A DNA stretch of 64,000 bases from Hirudo medicinalis (Eukaryota; Annelida; Clitellata; Hirudinida; Hirudinidae). Shown here piece by piece: positions 46,874 to 59,700 of this stretch (position 1 is its first letter; each line of letters starts with the position of its first letter). Under the pieces are notes generated by a model. It saw nothing but the letters and a program-made list of their open reading frames with translations. It was not told the origin of the DNA and did not search any database. The position numbers and the translations under genes are program-made. Location of the stretch: assembly GCA_011800805.1 (NCBI GenBank), contig MPNW01000439.1, positions 22,651 through 86,650 of the forward strand. The letters run 5' to 3'.

Positions 46874-49768
46874 ATGGCTTCGAGCAACAAGAAAAAAATC
46901 GAGGAAGAAAATAATTTGAAAACTTTACGTGAGATTGTGGCATTGCCACATAACAAACATTGCTTCGATTGCAACCAGAGGGGTCCGACCTACGTTAATA
47001 TGACGATTGGATCTTTCGTCTGTACTGCTTGTAGCGGCTTGTTGTAAGTATAGACAAGTTTTAAACTTTAAAGTATCCTTTTGTCATAAATGTAAATGTT
47101 GGACTTATTTCACATGCATATCGATGAAGGAGAGGTTTAAATCCACCACATCGGGTCAAATCAATCTCCATGGCCAGTTTTTCAAATGACGAGATGGAAT
47201 TTATAAAATCGAGAGGCAACGAGGTATTAACGTTGGCTATTAATTAAGGTTTGAAACTCATGATAGTTTTGTGACTTGAATGATGTATTTCCCTTCCTCA
47301 GTTTTGCCGCAAGGTGTGGCTTGGCCTGTATGACCGAAAAACACCAATGGAAGTAGATTCAAAGGATGAAGGCAAAATGAAAGATGCAATGAGTCAAAGA
47401 TACGAAAAGAAAAGATGGTACATACATCCTCAAGAATCTCTTTATGAAGAGGCCAGGAGACAGAATACAGCAGGCAGGCAACCTGTTAATGTTTCTGCAC
47501 CTAAACCATTGTCCTCTCTTGTTGCTGGACTTCCACTTTCTGTGAGTTTTTTTAATCCTTTGTCATATGATATAATTTTTTAGTCAGTTGGTCTGTATTT
47601 CTGGTGATGTCTTGAATCGTAGCTTGCCAAGATAATTATGTTATTAAGGTCAATCTAAGGTGTCTTAAATACAGAGTTTCAAATGCATTTTTAGTTTTGT
47701 TATTTGCATCATCTGATTAAGTTAAATTTTTGCAGTATGGAAGTTTTTGGGAAATTTGATTTATACTTTAGAAATTAAATTTAGACTTCTTATTTATACA
47801 AGACTTTGCAAAAATCTGATTAATCCTTAATCGCTATGTAAAATGACAAAAATGCTTTTAATAACAGCAAAACATTTCTTTATTCGTGCAATGTCCATCG
47901 CTTTCTTTGTTCCTTATGTCCTAAACTATTTACTGTGACGAAATGTCTCCACAATGTTGTAAAACTATTCCTTCATGCAATTGATCAGGCTTAAAATTAC
48001 CATATTTCCCCACGTAAAATATTTCCCTCTGATTTTGGGAACTGAAATTTGGAAAAGCATTTTACTTTAAAGTTATTGAACTCAAGTTTTGTTCATCATA
48101 AAATTCATGCAACTCCTCAACAAGGAGTAAGTAAAATCTATAACCGCTGCATAAGATGCACCCAGTTTTTAGAACCTAAATTTTTCGAAAAAATGCATCT
48201 TATACATGGGAAATGTGGTAAATATTCCTGTCAAAAGGCTTAGGCTTCGTCAGTATGATTTCTTTTTATTTATTTTATTCAATTTGATTTCTTTACGCAG
48301 AGTATAACAATTTGAATTATTGCTTGTGATTGTTATTGTGTGCTTTCATCATAATGATTGATAGGCTACTGCTCCATCTAACCTCCAGAGAGCGCACACC
48401 AATCGACCGAATTCAGAACCAATCAGTCTTTCCAAGCCCATTCAATCTCCTGGTGCCACCAAGACTGAACCCTCACCAAAGAAGCAGTTCGACATCTTGG
48501 CTGATTTTGGTTCTGACCCCTTTGCCACACCAGCAAGAACTGCTACTACCCAACAGCCAATGGAAGGTTTAGAAAAGACTTACTCCATTCTTAAATATAT
48601 CACTTCATTATCACAATTTAAATTTAACCAGCATTTTTTAAAATCATTTTACTAGGCTTTGCAGATTTTTCAGCTTTCAATGCTTTCCCCCAATCCAGCC
48701 AGGGTGAGCATCTAAAATGCCTTGTTAAATCTTTGTTATGAAGTATTTCCTATGATAATCACGTTATAAAATAAAAAAAAACATCAAACTTATTTCTTCA
48801 GGTTTATTTTCTCAACCAAATTGGACACAGCAGATGCCTGCATACAGTTCAAATGCCTCCGGTGGAATCTTGCAACCAAACACTAGCTCAAATACAGGTG
48901 TTCCCAGTCAGATTAACATTAGTTCGTTACAGACTCCTTCTGACAAATACTCAGCATTGGCCGGCTTGGATGGGGAGACTTCAGTGTTTGGGTCGTCTTC
49001 AGTTTTTGGGTCATCTTCAGTGTTTGGGTCATCTTCAGTAGATTGGGATGGAACCAAAAAGTCGACAGGCTGGACCCCTAGTTCCACTTCATCAATTTTT
49101 GGTCATGCACCGTCATCATCATCATCATTGTCTTTTTCTCAGCCTCCTCCATATAGTAGCTTAAATTTTACCTCAAGTATGTATTTCCTACTTGTCCTGC
49201 ATGTTTCATATATTTTGTTTGACTTTTTACTTTCAAATTCAGCACCCAACCCATTTGGATTAGCAGCACATGCAGCAAATTCAATGCACATGGGAACACA
49301 TGCTCCACTTCCAAATCCGTTCATGTCGACCCAACAGGCCCAGATACCCACATTCTATCCACATGCAGCTGCCTTCCCTGCTGTTCAAACTCATACCACT
49401 TTTGCAAGTCCAGGAGCATCTCATCCCCAGAGTCATTTTGGAATCTATCCTCCTGGAAGCATAGCAGCTGTACCTTTCACACCAGCTGGTATAGTGAGAC
49501 CTGCAACAGCTACATCCAATGGTCCCTCACAAGGCTGGGGAACTTCTGTCCAATCCCAGGTGCCCATCTCATGGGGTGCACCCCTTCACTTGCAGTCAAG
49601 CCACAACCCTTTCCTTGGAGCCAAGAGCGGAGCAGTAAGTGATAGCTTATTCCATAACAAAAACCATCCATTTTTCATGTTAGTCTTCAGTTATTCACTA
49701 ATTTGCTTATAATTTTCATTCAGGTGGATTCATTAGGCTCAAAAAATCCCCACAATCCTTTTCTTTAG
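46874..49768 (+). CDS. AGFG1: ArfGAP with FG and NPF repeats (AGFG/HRB/drongo)
   Basis: Arf-GTPase-activating-type adaptor working in clathrin-dependent endocytic sorting. Exons: 46874-47043, 47130-47223, 47302-47541, 48365-48566, 48656-48703, 48802-49176, 49243-49634, 49724-49768; total 521 aa (human AGFG1 562), phases consistent. The ArfGAP zinc finger is complete (CFDC...CTAC in HNKHCFDCNQRGPTYVNM and VCTACSGLL). It is followed by RGLNPPHRVKSISM and KVWLGLYDRK. YEKKRWYIHPQE ends the domain. The tail has FG units, a near-perfect FGSSSV repeat (48985-49040), and four NPF motifs (PNPFG, PNPFM, HNPFL, and the last residues NPFL) that would bind EH domains of Eps15-type proteins. The start was chosen because MASSNKKKIEEE matches family N-termini. 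An upstream in-frame TTG at 46841 is not a start. An AATAAA at 50210-50215 is a likely polyadenylation signal. Confidence 0.96.
48985..49040 (+). repeat. In-frame FGSSSV coding repeat in AGFG
   Basis: An 18-bp unit (TTTGGGTCGTCTTCAGTG type) repeats about three times and encodes consecutive FGSSSV units. Only silent differences are seen, as expected for recent slippage that expands the FG-repeat part of the protein. Confidence 0.85.
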
Positions 49769-51343
49769 AGGGACTTGATCTCCTGTCTCTATCTGTATGA
49801 AGTTGCTTGTAAAGTTCAGGCACTGATTTGAACAATGCTAACAATTATGTGATTAACATTTTTCCAATTATTACAACACTCATTATCATCCCATTAGGTG
49901 CTACTTGCAAGATCGTTTCACTTCAAAATCACTTAAAGCCTGCATTGGATCTGTGAGATCCTTCCTTACCAAACCAAATTCAAAGCTTTCAAATTTGCAC
50001 TAATGCTTGATGCAACAAGGCTCATCTTGCCATTCAGCCTGACTGAAATTCACATCGAATGCCACTGGCTGGCAGGACCCACATTATCCTGTGCAGTGTC
50101 CATGGTCATAATTGCCAATCTGTAGGATGGACAGAGATCACCAATATTTCATTTGCTTCAAACGATGATGCACTCACTTTTTCCAGCAATGCATAAATTT
50201 ATTTTAATCAATAAATTTTATAGTATTTACAATTTAGGGCTTGAGATTTCTGTCGTTCCAATTATGAGAAATTGTAGAACTTGTGAGGTAGCTATTTGAG
50301 CAGGAACGAGGTAATGCACCTCAAGCATGTGCACATCTGATCTCAATCCTAGCTTACTTGTTAAGCACATTCACTAGAATTTCAACTGAATCAGACTTCC
50401 ATCACATCTCAGACAAGTATCTCATATGATGTTTGCGACAGTGCAAGCTGGGTTGGGAGAAGTTCAGTAGCCCCCATGTCTACAGATTGTTACCATTGCC
50501 ACAGCACAACACAAACCTCTGGCTAACTTGCATGCCAAGGCATGAATACAAGAAATGCCTTAATTGTAACGAGTCAATTGATTAAAGTGTTACCACTATC
50601 ATCCTTCAGTGTAGGTTAGTTTTTCCACGCATGCCAATTTCTGGAAAGCTTTATCGGCTTTTGCAGCTCTTAAGGTTTTAAATGGCATTTGTGGGTAAAC
50701 TTTAATTAGAACAATTGGCAGGCTTAAGTGGTGGATGATTCCAATCTACATGAGCAACTGACACTCATTTAGTATTTAGTATTATTATTAGGGACCATCC
50801 ATTTATGAGGCCCGTACAAAGCGGATGCTTACGGACGGGGGGAGGGGAGGGTTAGCAAAATGTGGGACGTCCACAAAAACAATAAACGTAGTGAAAATAA
50901 AGCTACTTTTTTTTTAACAATTCGGCCCGTAAATTGCGAGAACTTATAAATTTTAAACCTAGATGCCGTGAGGGGGTCTCACTCAGCTTGAGTTTGTAGG
51001 GAACTCGTGATATCCATACGGGCACGGAGGGTCATTGTACCGGCCTTTAAATGAGAGAGATAGATGTGCACTTTATGTTGCCGATATGTGGAAGTCCACA
51101 GGGGGGTAACTTGGGGGAGGGTGGAAAATCCAGTTTTAATGTGGACGTCATATATGGATGGCCCCTTACGTGACGTGCATTTATGCATTTTTAAAATATG
51201 ATCAAGTTGATCTTTGTGCTATGTTCCATGCAATGTTTCATTGACGATTTTGGTATTATTTTGCAAACGAAGATATCTTTCGGAACAAAACAGATATAAA
51301 AATTCAAAGTTGTTTTTCTTAACGAGGATGTTGATTAGAGTAA
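49769..51343. other. Convergent intergenic region (AGFG 3' end / PTTG1IP-like 3' end)
   Basis: Holds the AGFG 3' UTR (poly-A signal at 50210-50215), unassigned sequence to 50787, the MITE-like element at 50791-51165, and the presumed 3' UTR of the minus-strand gene. No further gene was seen. Confidence 0.6.
50791..51165. mobile_element. 375-bp MITE-like element with TIRs and TTA target duplication
   Basis: The left end GGGACCATCCATTTATGAGG and the reverse complement of the right end, GGGGCCATCCATATATGACG, match at 17 of 20 positions. The element is flanked by TTA on both sides (50788-50790 and 51166-51168). The inside is non-coding, relatively GC-rich with several G-runs, and contains no transposase. 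TTA duplications fit PIF/Harbinger-type and some other cut-and-paste transposons. The superfamily is inference. Confidence 0.75.
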
Positions 51344-52409
51344 TTATGTGGAAAGTCTCCTTTTTCTTTTTCTTCTGAAACATTCAAGAAATTTATTTAT
51401 GAGCGGGTACTATATTTAAACTCAGATTGTTTTTGATTAGTGTTTTCTATTTAAATTAAAATATATAATAAACAAAATTGATTGTATGCAGACATTAACC
51501 TTTTCTTGGCACGCTTCAATCTTCTCTTTAGGTGCCAGACATAAACAAGGACAATGCAGATAAGTGAAATGAAAACAGCTAGAATGATCAGGGCAGTTTC
51601 CATAATGTCCATGTACACTAGAACAAGGAAATTCGATTTACTTGTTAATAAAACTTTTGTATAGTTAATTAATATGAACTCAATATGAAATAGTTGGATG
51701 TCACACTAGCGACCAGCTAGTTTGTTTTACCATCTTTAACTAAGGATAAACTTCTGCAAATAGTAAACGTATAGGTAAAGGTGCCATAAAGTGCATGAGG
51801 GCCAAGTGTTAATATGTTTCCACTATAATTTGTATTTAATAAAGTGACATTCATAAATATTAAGTAAAAAAACACATACTCCAACAGACTACCCATTTTG
51901 AGTAAATTAAAGGACAGTTATTTAAGTGGAACGGTAAACAAAATCCAGATGTTCCATTATCACACCACAAGCACTAAAACACAAAAGTTCAATTAAATTA
52001 ATGTAATGTTATACTTTAAATGTTAACAAGGCAATTGCAAAATAATATTTAGTAATGGGTTATTGATATAGAGAATGACTTTTGAATGAAATTTTCCATT
52101 TAAAACGGGTTTGAGTCGATGACTTCATTTTTAATTCAAAAAATATTTTATTAAAAAGAAGTACATTTACTTCAACAGTGTCAACGCATTCTCCACAGGT
52201 CTCAGCTATAAAACAAGTTTCTAAACAAAAATTGATCTCAAATATTAATGAATAAACTCTTTCCAATGCCTAAAAGCTAAGCTAACTATTCTAACATATG
52301 TGCCACCTTGACTAAATGTTGTAAATTCCTCGGGGATACCAGCACTCAGCGCATTAATAAAAGTCAGAAAAATGCAAGGCTTTGATGTAAAATCATATTT
52401 TGTTAGCAT
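51344..52409 (-). CDS. PTTG1IP: PTTG1IP-like PSI-domain single-pass membrane protein
   Basis: Small type I membrane protein resembling PTTG1-interacting protein (PBF). Predicted exons, 5' to 3': 52409-52307 (signal peptide, CIFLTFINALSAG), 52220-52171 (TCFIAETCGECVDTVE), 51973-51880 (CLWCDNGTSGFC and YSKWVVCW), 51617-51500 (MDIMETALIILAVFISLIC, the membrane segment, then the basic HLKRRLKRAKKR), 51374-51344 (RRKRKRRLST and stop). Total 396 nt, 131 aa, all phases agreeing. The cysteine pattern (TCGECV, CLWC, WVVCW) and the immediately following membrane helix match the human protein (CEECLKNVSCLWCN, WGVCWVNFEALIITM). Human PTTG1IP is 180 aa; the charged C-terminal helix is absent or in an exon I missed. 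The last exon and the first donor (GTGGCA) are the least sure. Confidence 0.68.
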
Positions 52410-53783
52410 ACTGCAGGACCAACGAAAATTTAGTGTGAATCTACCCAAAATTTTAAAATAACAATTCTCTAAATTAAGCAAATGTCCAACTCAACGACAG
52501 AAATTTGCTAGGAACGCAACCGTCTGCTTCCGCATATTTTGTTTTCCTTATATTACATCGATAGCAGAAAATCTATTTCGATCTTCACGACCACTAATTA
52601 ATATTTTCTTAACATTTCAACTGCTAACAATTAATGAATAAAACAAGCACCTTAGAATAAAAATTATTCCTAATTGTATACAAAACTTAATGAGAATGTT
52701 AATAAATGATATCAGTTGTTAGTGTCGACATCACGGCCGTTTTAATTAAAGTGAGATTTTTCTTCCTTATCATAAATGAGAGGAGATTTAGACATTTGCA
52801 TCAAACGTCTAATACCACATTTTAAAGTTTTGACAAGCATACGCATTATTCCTTGCCACACAAACATTTCACTAAGTTTATTTTAAGCGTTCTTCTCCAG
52901 AAGATTTGGCTATTAATAAATGTCGTGAAAATTGCCTCAGAGGATCTCAGCTAATTTAAACTCCAACTCGAATTATCAAAAGTTTCTTTTGATTAAAGAT
53001 ATTTACTTTAATCCCGGTGCATTACGACGTCACATCTCTTTGAACTCATCCCTCGCCCCCAAATCCCAAGTGGTTCCCCACATAAGACGGATTTACTAAC
53101 CAACTAACATCACAGCTGCCCTCATTAGGTAGGAATTGAAATTATTTTCTAAATATTATTTTCTTAACTGACGATAAGCTAAGCAATGAGCAGCACATTT
53201 ATTGGAAATATATCAATCTTTCAGAAAACTCTGAGGCACAAAACATGAACTTTTTGTTGTCTGTATTATCGGCACAGATCAAAATGAAAAAGAGTTGCAT
53301 TGAGATTTATGATAATTGGTAGAAATCACATAACAAATAATTACTCTGCAATCAAAATGCAATTAGCACCTGGAATGTAGACATGATCTGCTTAAAAAGT
53401 TTGCAAAATCACCAATGGTGTTTCAAGATCAACAAATGAGATTTTATGCAGCAAAAAACACTGTGTAAAGTCTTCATATTGAACAATTAGTATGTACAAG
53501 CTCTGAATAGAAATAAAGAATATTGACTCTTAGACGAACCATATTGTGGAAAAGCTTTTAGAAAATATATCAAGTAAATTTTTGATAATTCATTCAAACT
53601 TATAAAAAGGCAATAGCACAAAGGAATCAGATTTTCTAAGAGCAACAATAATGGCCTGCTAACAATTGATGAGTGCAAATAACAGCATGTCATTTAAATG
53701 TTACGACTTCAACACAATATAAAAATAGAGCTGCTTGAATCCAATGAACATAATCCTTAGTAAAACTCTTCTAGGATGGCAGT
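52410..53783. other. Intergenic region between the PTTG1IP-like gene and filamin
   Basis: AT-rich sequence, presumably the promoter of the PTTG1IP-like gene (transcribed leftward) and the 3' UTR of filamin (also leftward). No exon or repeat of note was recognised. GC-richer sequence near 53010-53080 contains an isolated GACGTCA. Confidence 0.55.
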
Positions 53784-56700
53784 CTATGACACCAAAACAT
53801 GGAAAGGACTGCCCTGAACATGATTCTCCCCCCACCTAATGACCAGGGTGTGGGAGCCAGTCTCCCGAGCTTGATATGTAACAAGGTACTTCATTGGTGC
53901 AAATTCTCCTATGCTCACCTCCCTGCAAGGCCCCGAAGGCCCAGTACTTCAACTGTTAGCATTTCATGAAAATCTGAAAATAAATTCAAGAGCCTGCAGC
54001 TCATCATAACTGGCACTAAAAATGAAGCTTAATGAATTTTGAAGAATTTATCTGTACTTAAATAACAGAAAAATAATCAATTATTCCAATCTTCCTAAAA
54101 TGAATTTACTGAGAACCAAAGTTCAGACAAACAATTTAAGAAGAGGCAACAAACTTGTGGTTGAGGCATCAACAGAGAAGGCAGTTGATTGATGGACTAT
54201 GGCAGACCCTAATCCTTCGCCTGTGCAAATAACCGATGGTGGGTCATTCAAAGAATGAGATCTTTGTCGAATGGAATGCGATTGCTCGAGATCTTCTCCA
54301 GGGGAGATGATGACCTTGAAGTTTGACACCTCATTCCATGGTAATGGAATTCCAGGTCCTAAGTTGAAAAAAACAACCAAAATGCAACACCAATATGCTA
54401 CAAATAAGTAGGAAGAGTTTACAGAATAAACAGTTATTCACTTTCAAATCACACAGAAACATTAAACCAACCTGACACCTCAACAACAAATGGAGAGGAT
54501 GGAATTGGTTTTCCAGCAAAGCAGACATTGATCTTGTATAGGCCAGGTGAGGAAGGTTTGTAGAGAAATTTTAGAGGCTTCTCAAAAACATTGCGACAGG
54601 TAAGATTGACTTGTGAAGGGCCGTCGACACTCACGTCCAATGAACCAAATCCAGAACCTTCAGATGCAATCTGGAACTCTGAATATTCTCCTGCGATTTT
54701 AAAATTTGTGTAGTAAATGGCTTAAATTTGGTCAAAATGTTAATGTAACAAGGAAAATAAGTTAATACCTGTCCTTCCATAATTGAGACCAGATCCAGTA
54801 CAAATGACTTTGTTAGCATCAGGTAGTACTTCACCAACAAATATCTTGTATGGTGAGTCTCCAAGTGGCTTGCCATTGGACAATACCTCCACCGAATGGA
54901 GACCTTTCTCCCTTGGAATGAACCTTATGATGTATCCATCTAAGAACCAATAAGATTTCAATAAGATTATGTATGTATTATTCTCAAAGAAATAAAATCA
55001 AAAGTAATACTTAAACTGCAATCAAAAATTTAAATGTCCAGCACATAATTTTGTTAAAGTTCTAATAATATAAGTTAATAATAAGTTAATACTCAAAGAA
55101 AGAACCACAAAAAACGCCTTACTAGAATTAAAAACTTTGCAAACTCAAACCTGAATTTCGTTCCTGAATAATGGGAAGAATTGCAGATCCCGATGGAGAC
55201 CTCACAATGGCCTCTATCCCATCTTTTGTTTTTCCATCTCCTACCACCTCCAAAAATGCAGGTTCATTAGGCTGTACAAAGAAAAAAGTCCAGCTTTATT
55301 TATGCAAACTAGTTATGTAGTGTTAGTTATGTAAAATCTGAATAAAAAAATAATTTAATATAAAATAATATATAACCTAATTTCATTTTGAATCAAAGAT
55401 TCGCTAACATTGAATGTTTCTTATTTGCCGATCCAATATCCTCAGACTCGAAGCCCTCGATCAGAATGGCAAATGGTGACCCTCTGACATGCTTTCCATT
55501 GAACTTTATGGTCAGCAGGTAATCGCCTTTAAAGAGAACTTTATCAGTAATAAAGCTAATACTTAACTAAAAATTGAAAAATACCCAGGAGAATATATTC
55601 ATAAGAAGTATTTGATATTAGCTTAGTTTAATAATATTTTCTGGTGTAATAATTATGATGAACATTGCAACTGTCATTGCAGTGAAAGTTTAAAAATGTA
55701 AGAAATGTAAATAATGATGAATAAAGTAAGCACAAATACCTGGCTTACTGCAGGTGTACATGACATCACATGTTCCATCATGTTTGTCCTTGAAATTTAT
55801 GTCAGGCTTCAGTGTTCCCTCCATTGTTATCGACAGGTTTCCTTCACCAGCAAGTCTCGAATCAATGGTTATCAAACCTAACGTTGATTACAATCGCCTG
55901 TTAGCATTACAGCTTCATGGCATTCAAATGTTTCACTTTGTTTACCTGGAACACCAACAAATCCACCTGTCAGTCCGCTCCCTGAAACTTTGACATTGTT
56001 CTGACCTCCAGAAATGGAGAAGAGAGGACCAACAACAAAGGTGAAAGGGGATCCTAAAGTTACACATTCATTAATATTCAGTTTCCTTACTTAATTAATA
56101 TTTCATAATTAATCCAAAGCAAAACCAATTAACTTCAAGCAATTTGGAAACTCTACCATTGTTTGTTGAGGAGACTCAACCAAGATTACTTAATGCACAA
56201 ACCAAACCATTTGAATAAAAATATAGATTCATTAAATGTAAAAATAATTACCTGGCAAAGGTTTCTTTCCATCGTTGACATGCACCAGATGCAAACCAAC
56301 TTCTTTTGGTACGAAACCGATGGAGTAGTGCGTGTTTGAATTTGGAGAGGGAACAAAATAACAGGAGTCCAAAAATCCAGACGGACCACTGACGAAGACC
56401 CTCAATCCATCCTTACTTGAAGCTAGAAATAAATAATATATTATAAAATTGATAATGCAATGCAGGTAACATGCAGTTTCTAAAATTAGCACTCAGACAA
56501 TTAGGCCAAAAATTAACATAAATATGCTTTCTGTTCATGGCCTACAATGACCTCTGCCCCAGCCATTTAATGAAAGTTTATTCATTAGAAGCTTCTTCCC
56601 ATGCAAATTTGTTAGTCATTTGTTAAACCAAAATCTGCTAATCCCTCATGTTTAAATATTTAACAAAATGTTTTTTGAAATATAATAAATGTTGTAAATC

Positions 56701-59700
56701 TATATGAACATTTGATGCCCATTAATCTCTCACAAATCCTTTTTTATTAACATCATGCTGTCACTAATAACGCGATATGACAAGCTTCTCTTTTTCTTTC
56801 ATTCCTTAAATTTCATTAAAAATAACAATATTCAGTTACCTGGTATCATTAGGCTAAGGAGACTCTCTTTGCCAATGTGGCTGATGGCAGAATAGGAATG
56901 AACCAAAGATTCCCCTTTTACTGGCTCAGGATTGATCTCACCTTCTCCGACAACGTCCAGCAAAAATGGACTTCCTACAAATATTTGAGATTAACAGCTG
57001 TTAAGCTCTTATAAGTGATGAATGTGTGTGTAGTTTCTACTTTTACATAATTAAACCTGTCTCTTTAAAAACCAAAATGGATTAAATATTATAAAAATAT
57101 TCTATTATAAAAATCTTTCCCTAAATTATGCAAATCTCAATCTAATTCCAACCAATGACATGTTCAGAAGAGAAGAGGACGGTGAGCACATAGGTTCCAG
57201 GTTGCGATGGAATGAAGTGGATTTTACAAACTCCATCCTTGTCTTCCATGCATTCCATGTTCACTTTGCTCGGTCCATCGATGCTGAGATGTAAGCCCCC
57301 AACTCCTTTGCAACGAGATTATAAACAATTATTAGATAACTAATAAAATGATAAAATATTCATTATTATTATTATCATTTTTGTCATTGTCATCATCATT
57401 ATCATTATTAAGTTAGCACTCATTAACTGCTCTTTCTTCCAACATCTCCAAAAAAATTCAAAAGAGATGACAACAAATGCAAAATAGTGGATTCAACCAT
57501 GAAGCTTGAAGGCAAATAGTACCTGCTTTCTTGTAGTCAATGAAGAACTCATTTGGTAACCTTGTCTTAGGACTTTTGAGGCCACTGCCATAAACCTTGA
57601 CAGTGTCAACATTTGAACATTGGCTTGAGGAAACAAACTTTTTGATGGGGGACCCCCTAATTGGGGCACCATTTCTGAACACCTCAAACGAATAATTGCC
57701 AGGTTCCTTAGCATCAAAAATGACTCCTGCTAAGAAAGAACATAATTTAAATGAAAAATCGTTAGAATTCAAATGATTTTTATTATAATAAAATAAACAC
57801 GTTTATGAACATTACGGAAGTTTATTATTGCTAAATAAACAATATTATTGTGCAGTTCAACTAGCCTAGTTTATGCCCTTCCAATATTCTGAGCATGGCA
57901 GTATTGCTGGAACCTGAGGGGGTGTGGACGACACAGGTCATCTTTGAAAGGTCGCTGGCAGAAGCATCGATGCCCAAGTTCAAGGGCTCTGCATGATTTG
58001 ATCCAATTGTCATCTGCGCCAAGGTCAAGTCCTTAACTGTTGAATACAAATTCCTCGGGTGAATGTTCCAGGAAACACGTTTATTGCCTTTCAGAGATCA
58101 TAAATAATTTCAATTATAATATTATATTATAATAAATGTTGAATGCCCACATAAATGCATTTCAATCAATGTTAATTTCATATGGGTTAAATAGTAAGAC
58201 ATTTTTATTCATTATCTGCAATATCCAACATTGTATTAAGAACATTTTAACTACATTAACATTTGATATTGCTTCAAAAATCTGTTAACATACACAGAGG
58301 AAGTATTTTGGCAGTGAACGGTGACCCGCCAATATGTTGATGAGAATGAAGGATCGAAACCACGTAATCTCCTGGAATTGTTGGCTTGTAATAAACATTT
58401 ACTGAGTCATTTCCAGCATCTTCCAGGTCTATGTGAACTTTTGATGGACCTTCTATTGATATGGCCATGTCGCCTGATGTAAGGGCAATTAATGACATAT
58501 CGGGTAATGGAAACATTTTTAATTTTCTTTTTCCAGGGAATATGCCTAATTAATAAACGAAGCTTAACCTTAACCTCGGCCAACGATCTTACAAGATCTT
58601 AATAATCCAATGCTAACCTATATCTAACCAAGATTTGCAAAAAAGAAACTAATAATAAGTGTAATAGGTTAATTGTCATTGATATTATCAAACTAACATT
58701 GCATATAACCAAAATTAAAAAAAAACATTCTACATTTGAGCAATGCTGAAATTGCTAAGAAAGATGTAACTCACTGAAATCAGAGTCACTGAAAGCAACA
58801 TTGAAACTGCTCATGGAGTTGCACATCCCAGTTGTAAGACCAGGACCAGTGGCTTTTATTTTCCCAGTCATGCTGGAAGGATCCACCTGGAAATGAAGGG
58901 GTGAAAATCCATCCACCGGATTGCCATTACACGTGATGTTTAGAAAATGGTGACCCCCCTGATTGGGGAGATATTTGATGGCGACAGTGCCGTCCGGGTT
59001 GTTCACCACTTCGGGCACTTCGGTGATGCCGTTTGGAGTGGTTACTTCGGCTGTTAATAAATAACAAATTTGTCACCTCCTCACTCTCTGATGGTCTTGC
59101 AAATAAACAATACAGCTTTATTGTAGGCTTCCAAAATTATGTAATTTTGCAAAATGATTTGAAATAATCCTTCAACCTTTCAGGAAGCCAAAGACAGGCC
59201 CCATGGGAAGACTGAAGCAAAATTGCCTGAAAGCAATTCTGTTCACATCATCCACACTGTCAAAACCATTGGCAAACACCTGAGATTTTGATTTCATCTG
59301 AACAAAAATATGTTTCAGATTAATAACAAGTTATAATTAAGGCATGTAAGTGACTGTAAACTCCTATAACCTCATTTTCCCATTCTTCATAACTTTTTCT
59401 TGATACAGCCTAAAACAAGTATTTCATTCTGCTAAGACTATTTATTCATTTCAGAATAATCACATAATATTAATGATCCTTAAAAAGCAAGAATGCTTTA
59501 ATATTAAACCTTATAATGGCACAAAACTCACTTCTTGTTGGAAACTGCCACCTGGCACCTCCCTCCCTCCAAAGAATATTCTGACGTCGTACGTCCCTTT
59601 TTCGCTTGGAAGGTAAACCATTTCAGATCCTTCGCCATTCTCCGACACGTGAACTGGAACGCTCCCGAGCTCATCGCTTTCCACGGTGCACTTTAATCTG

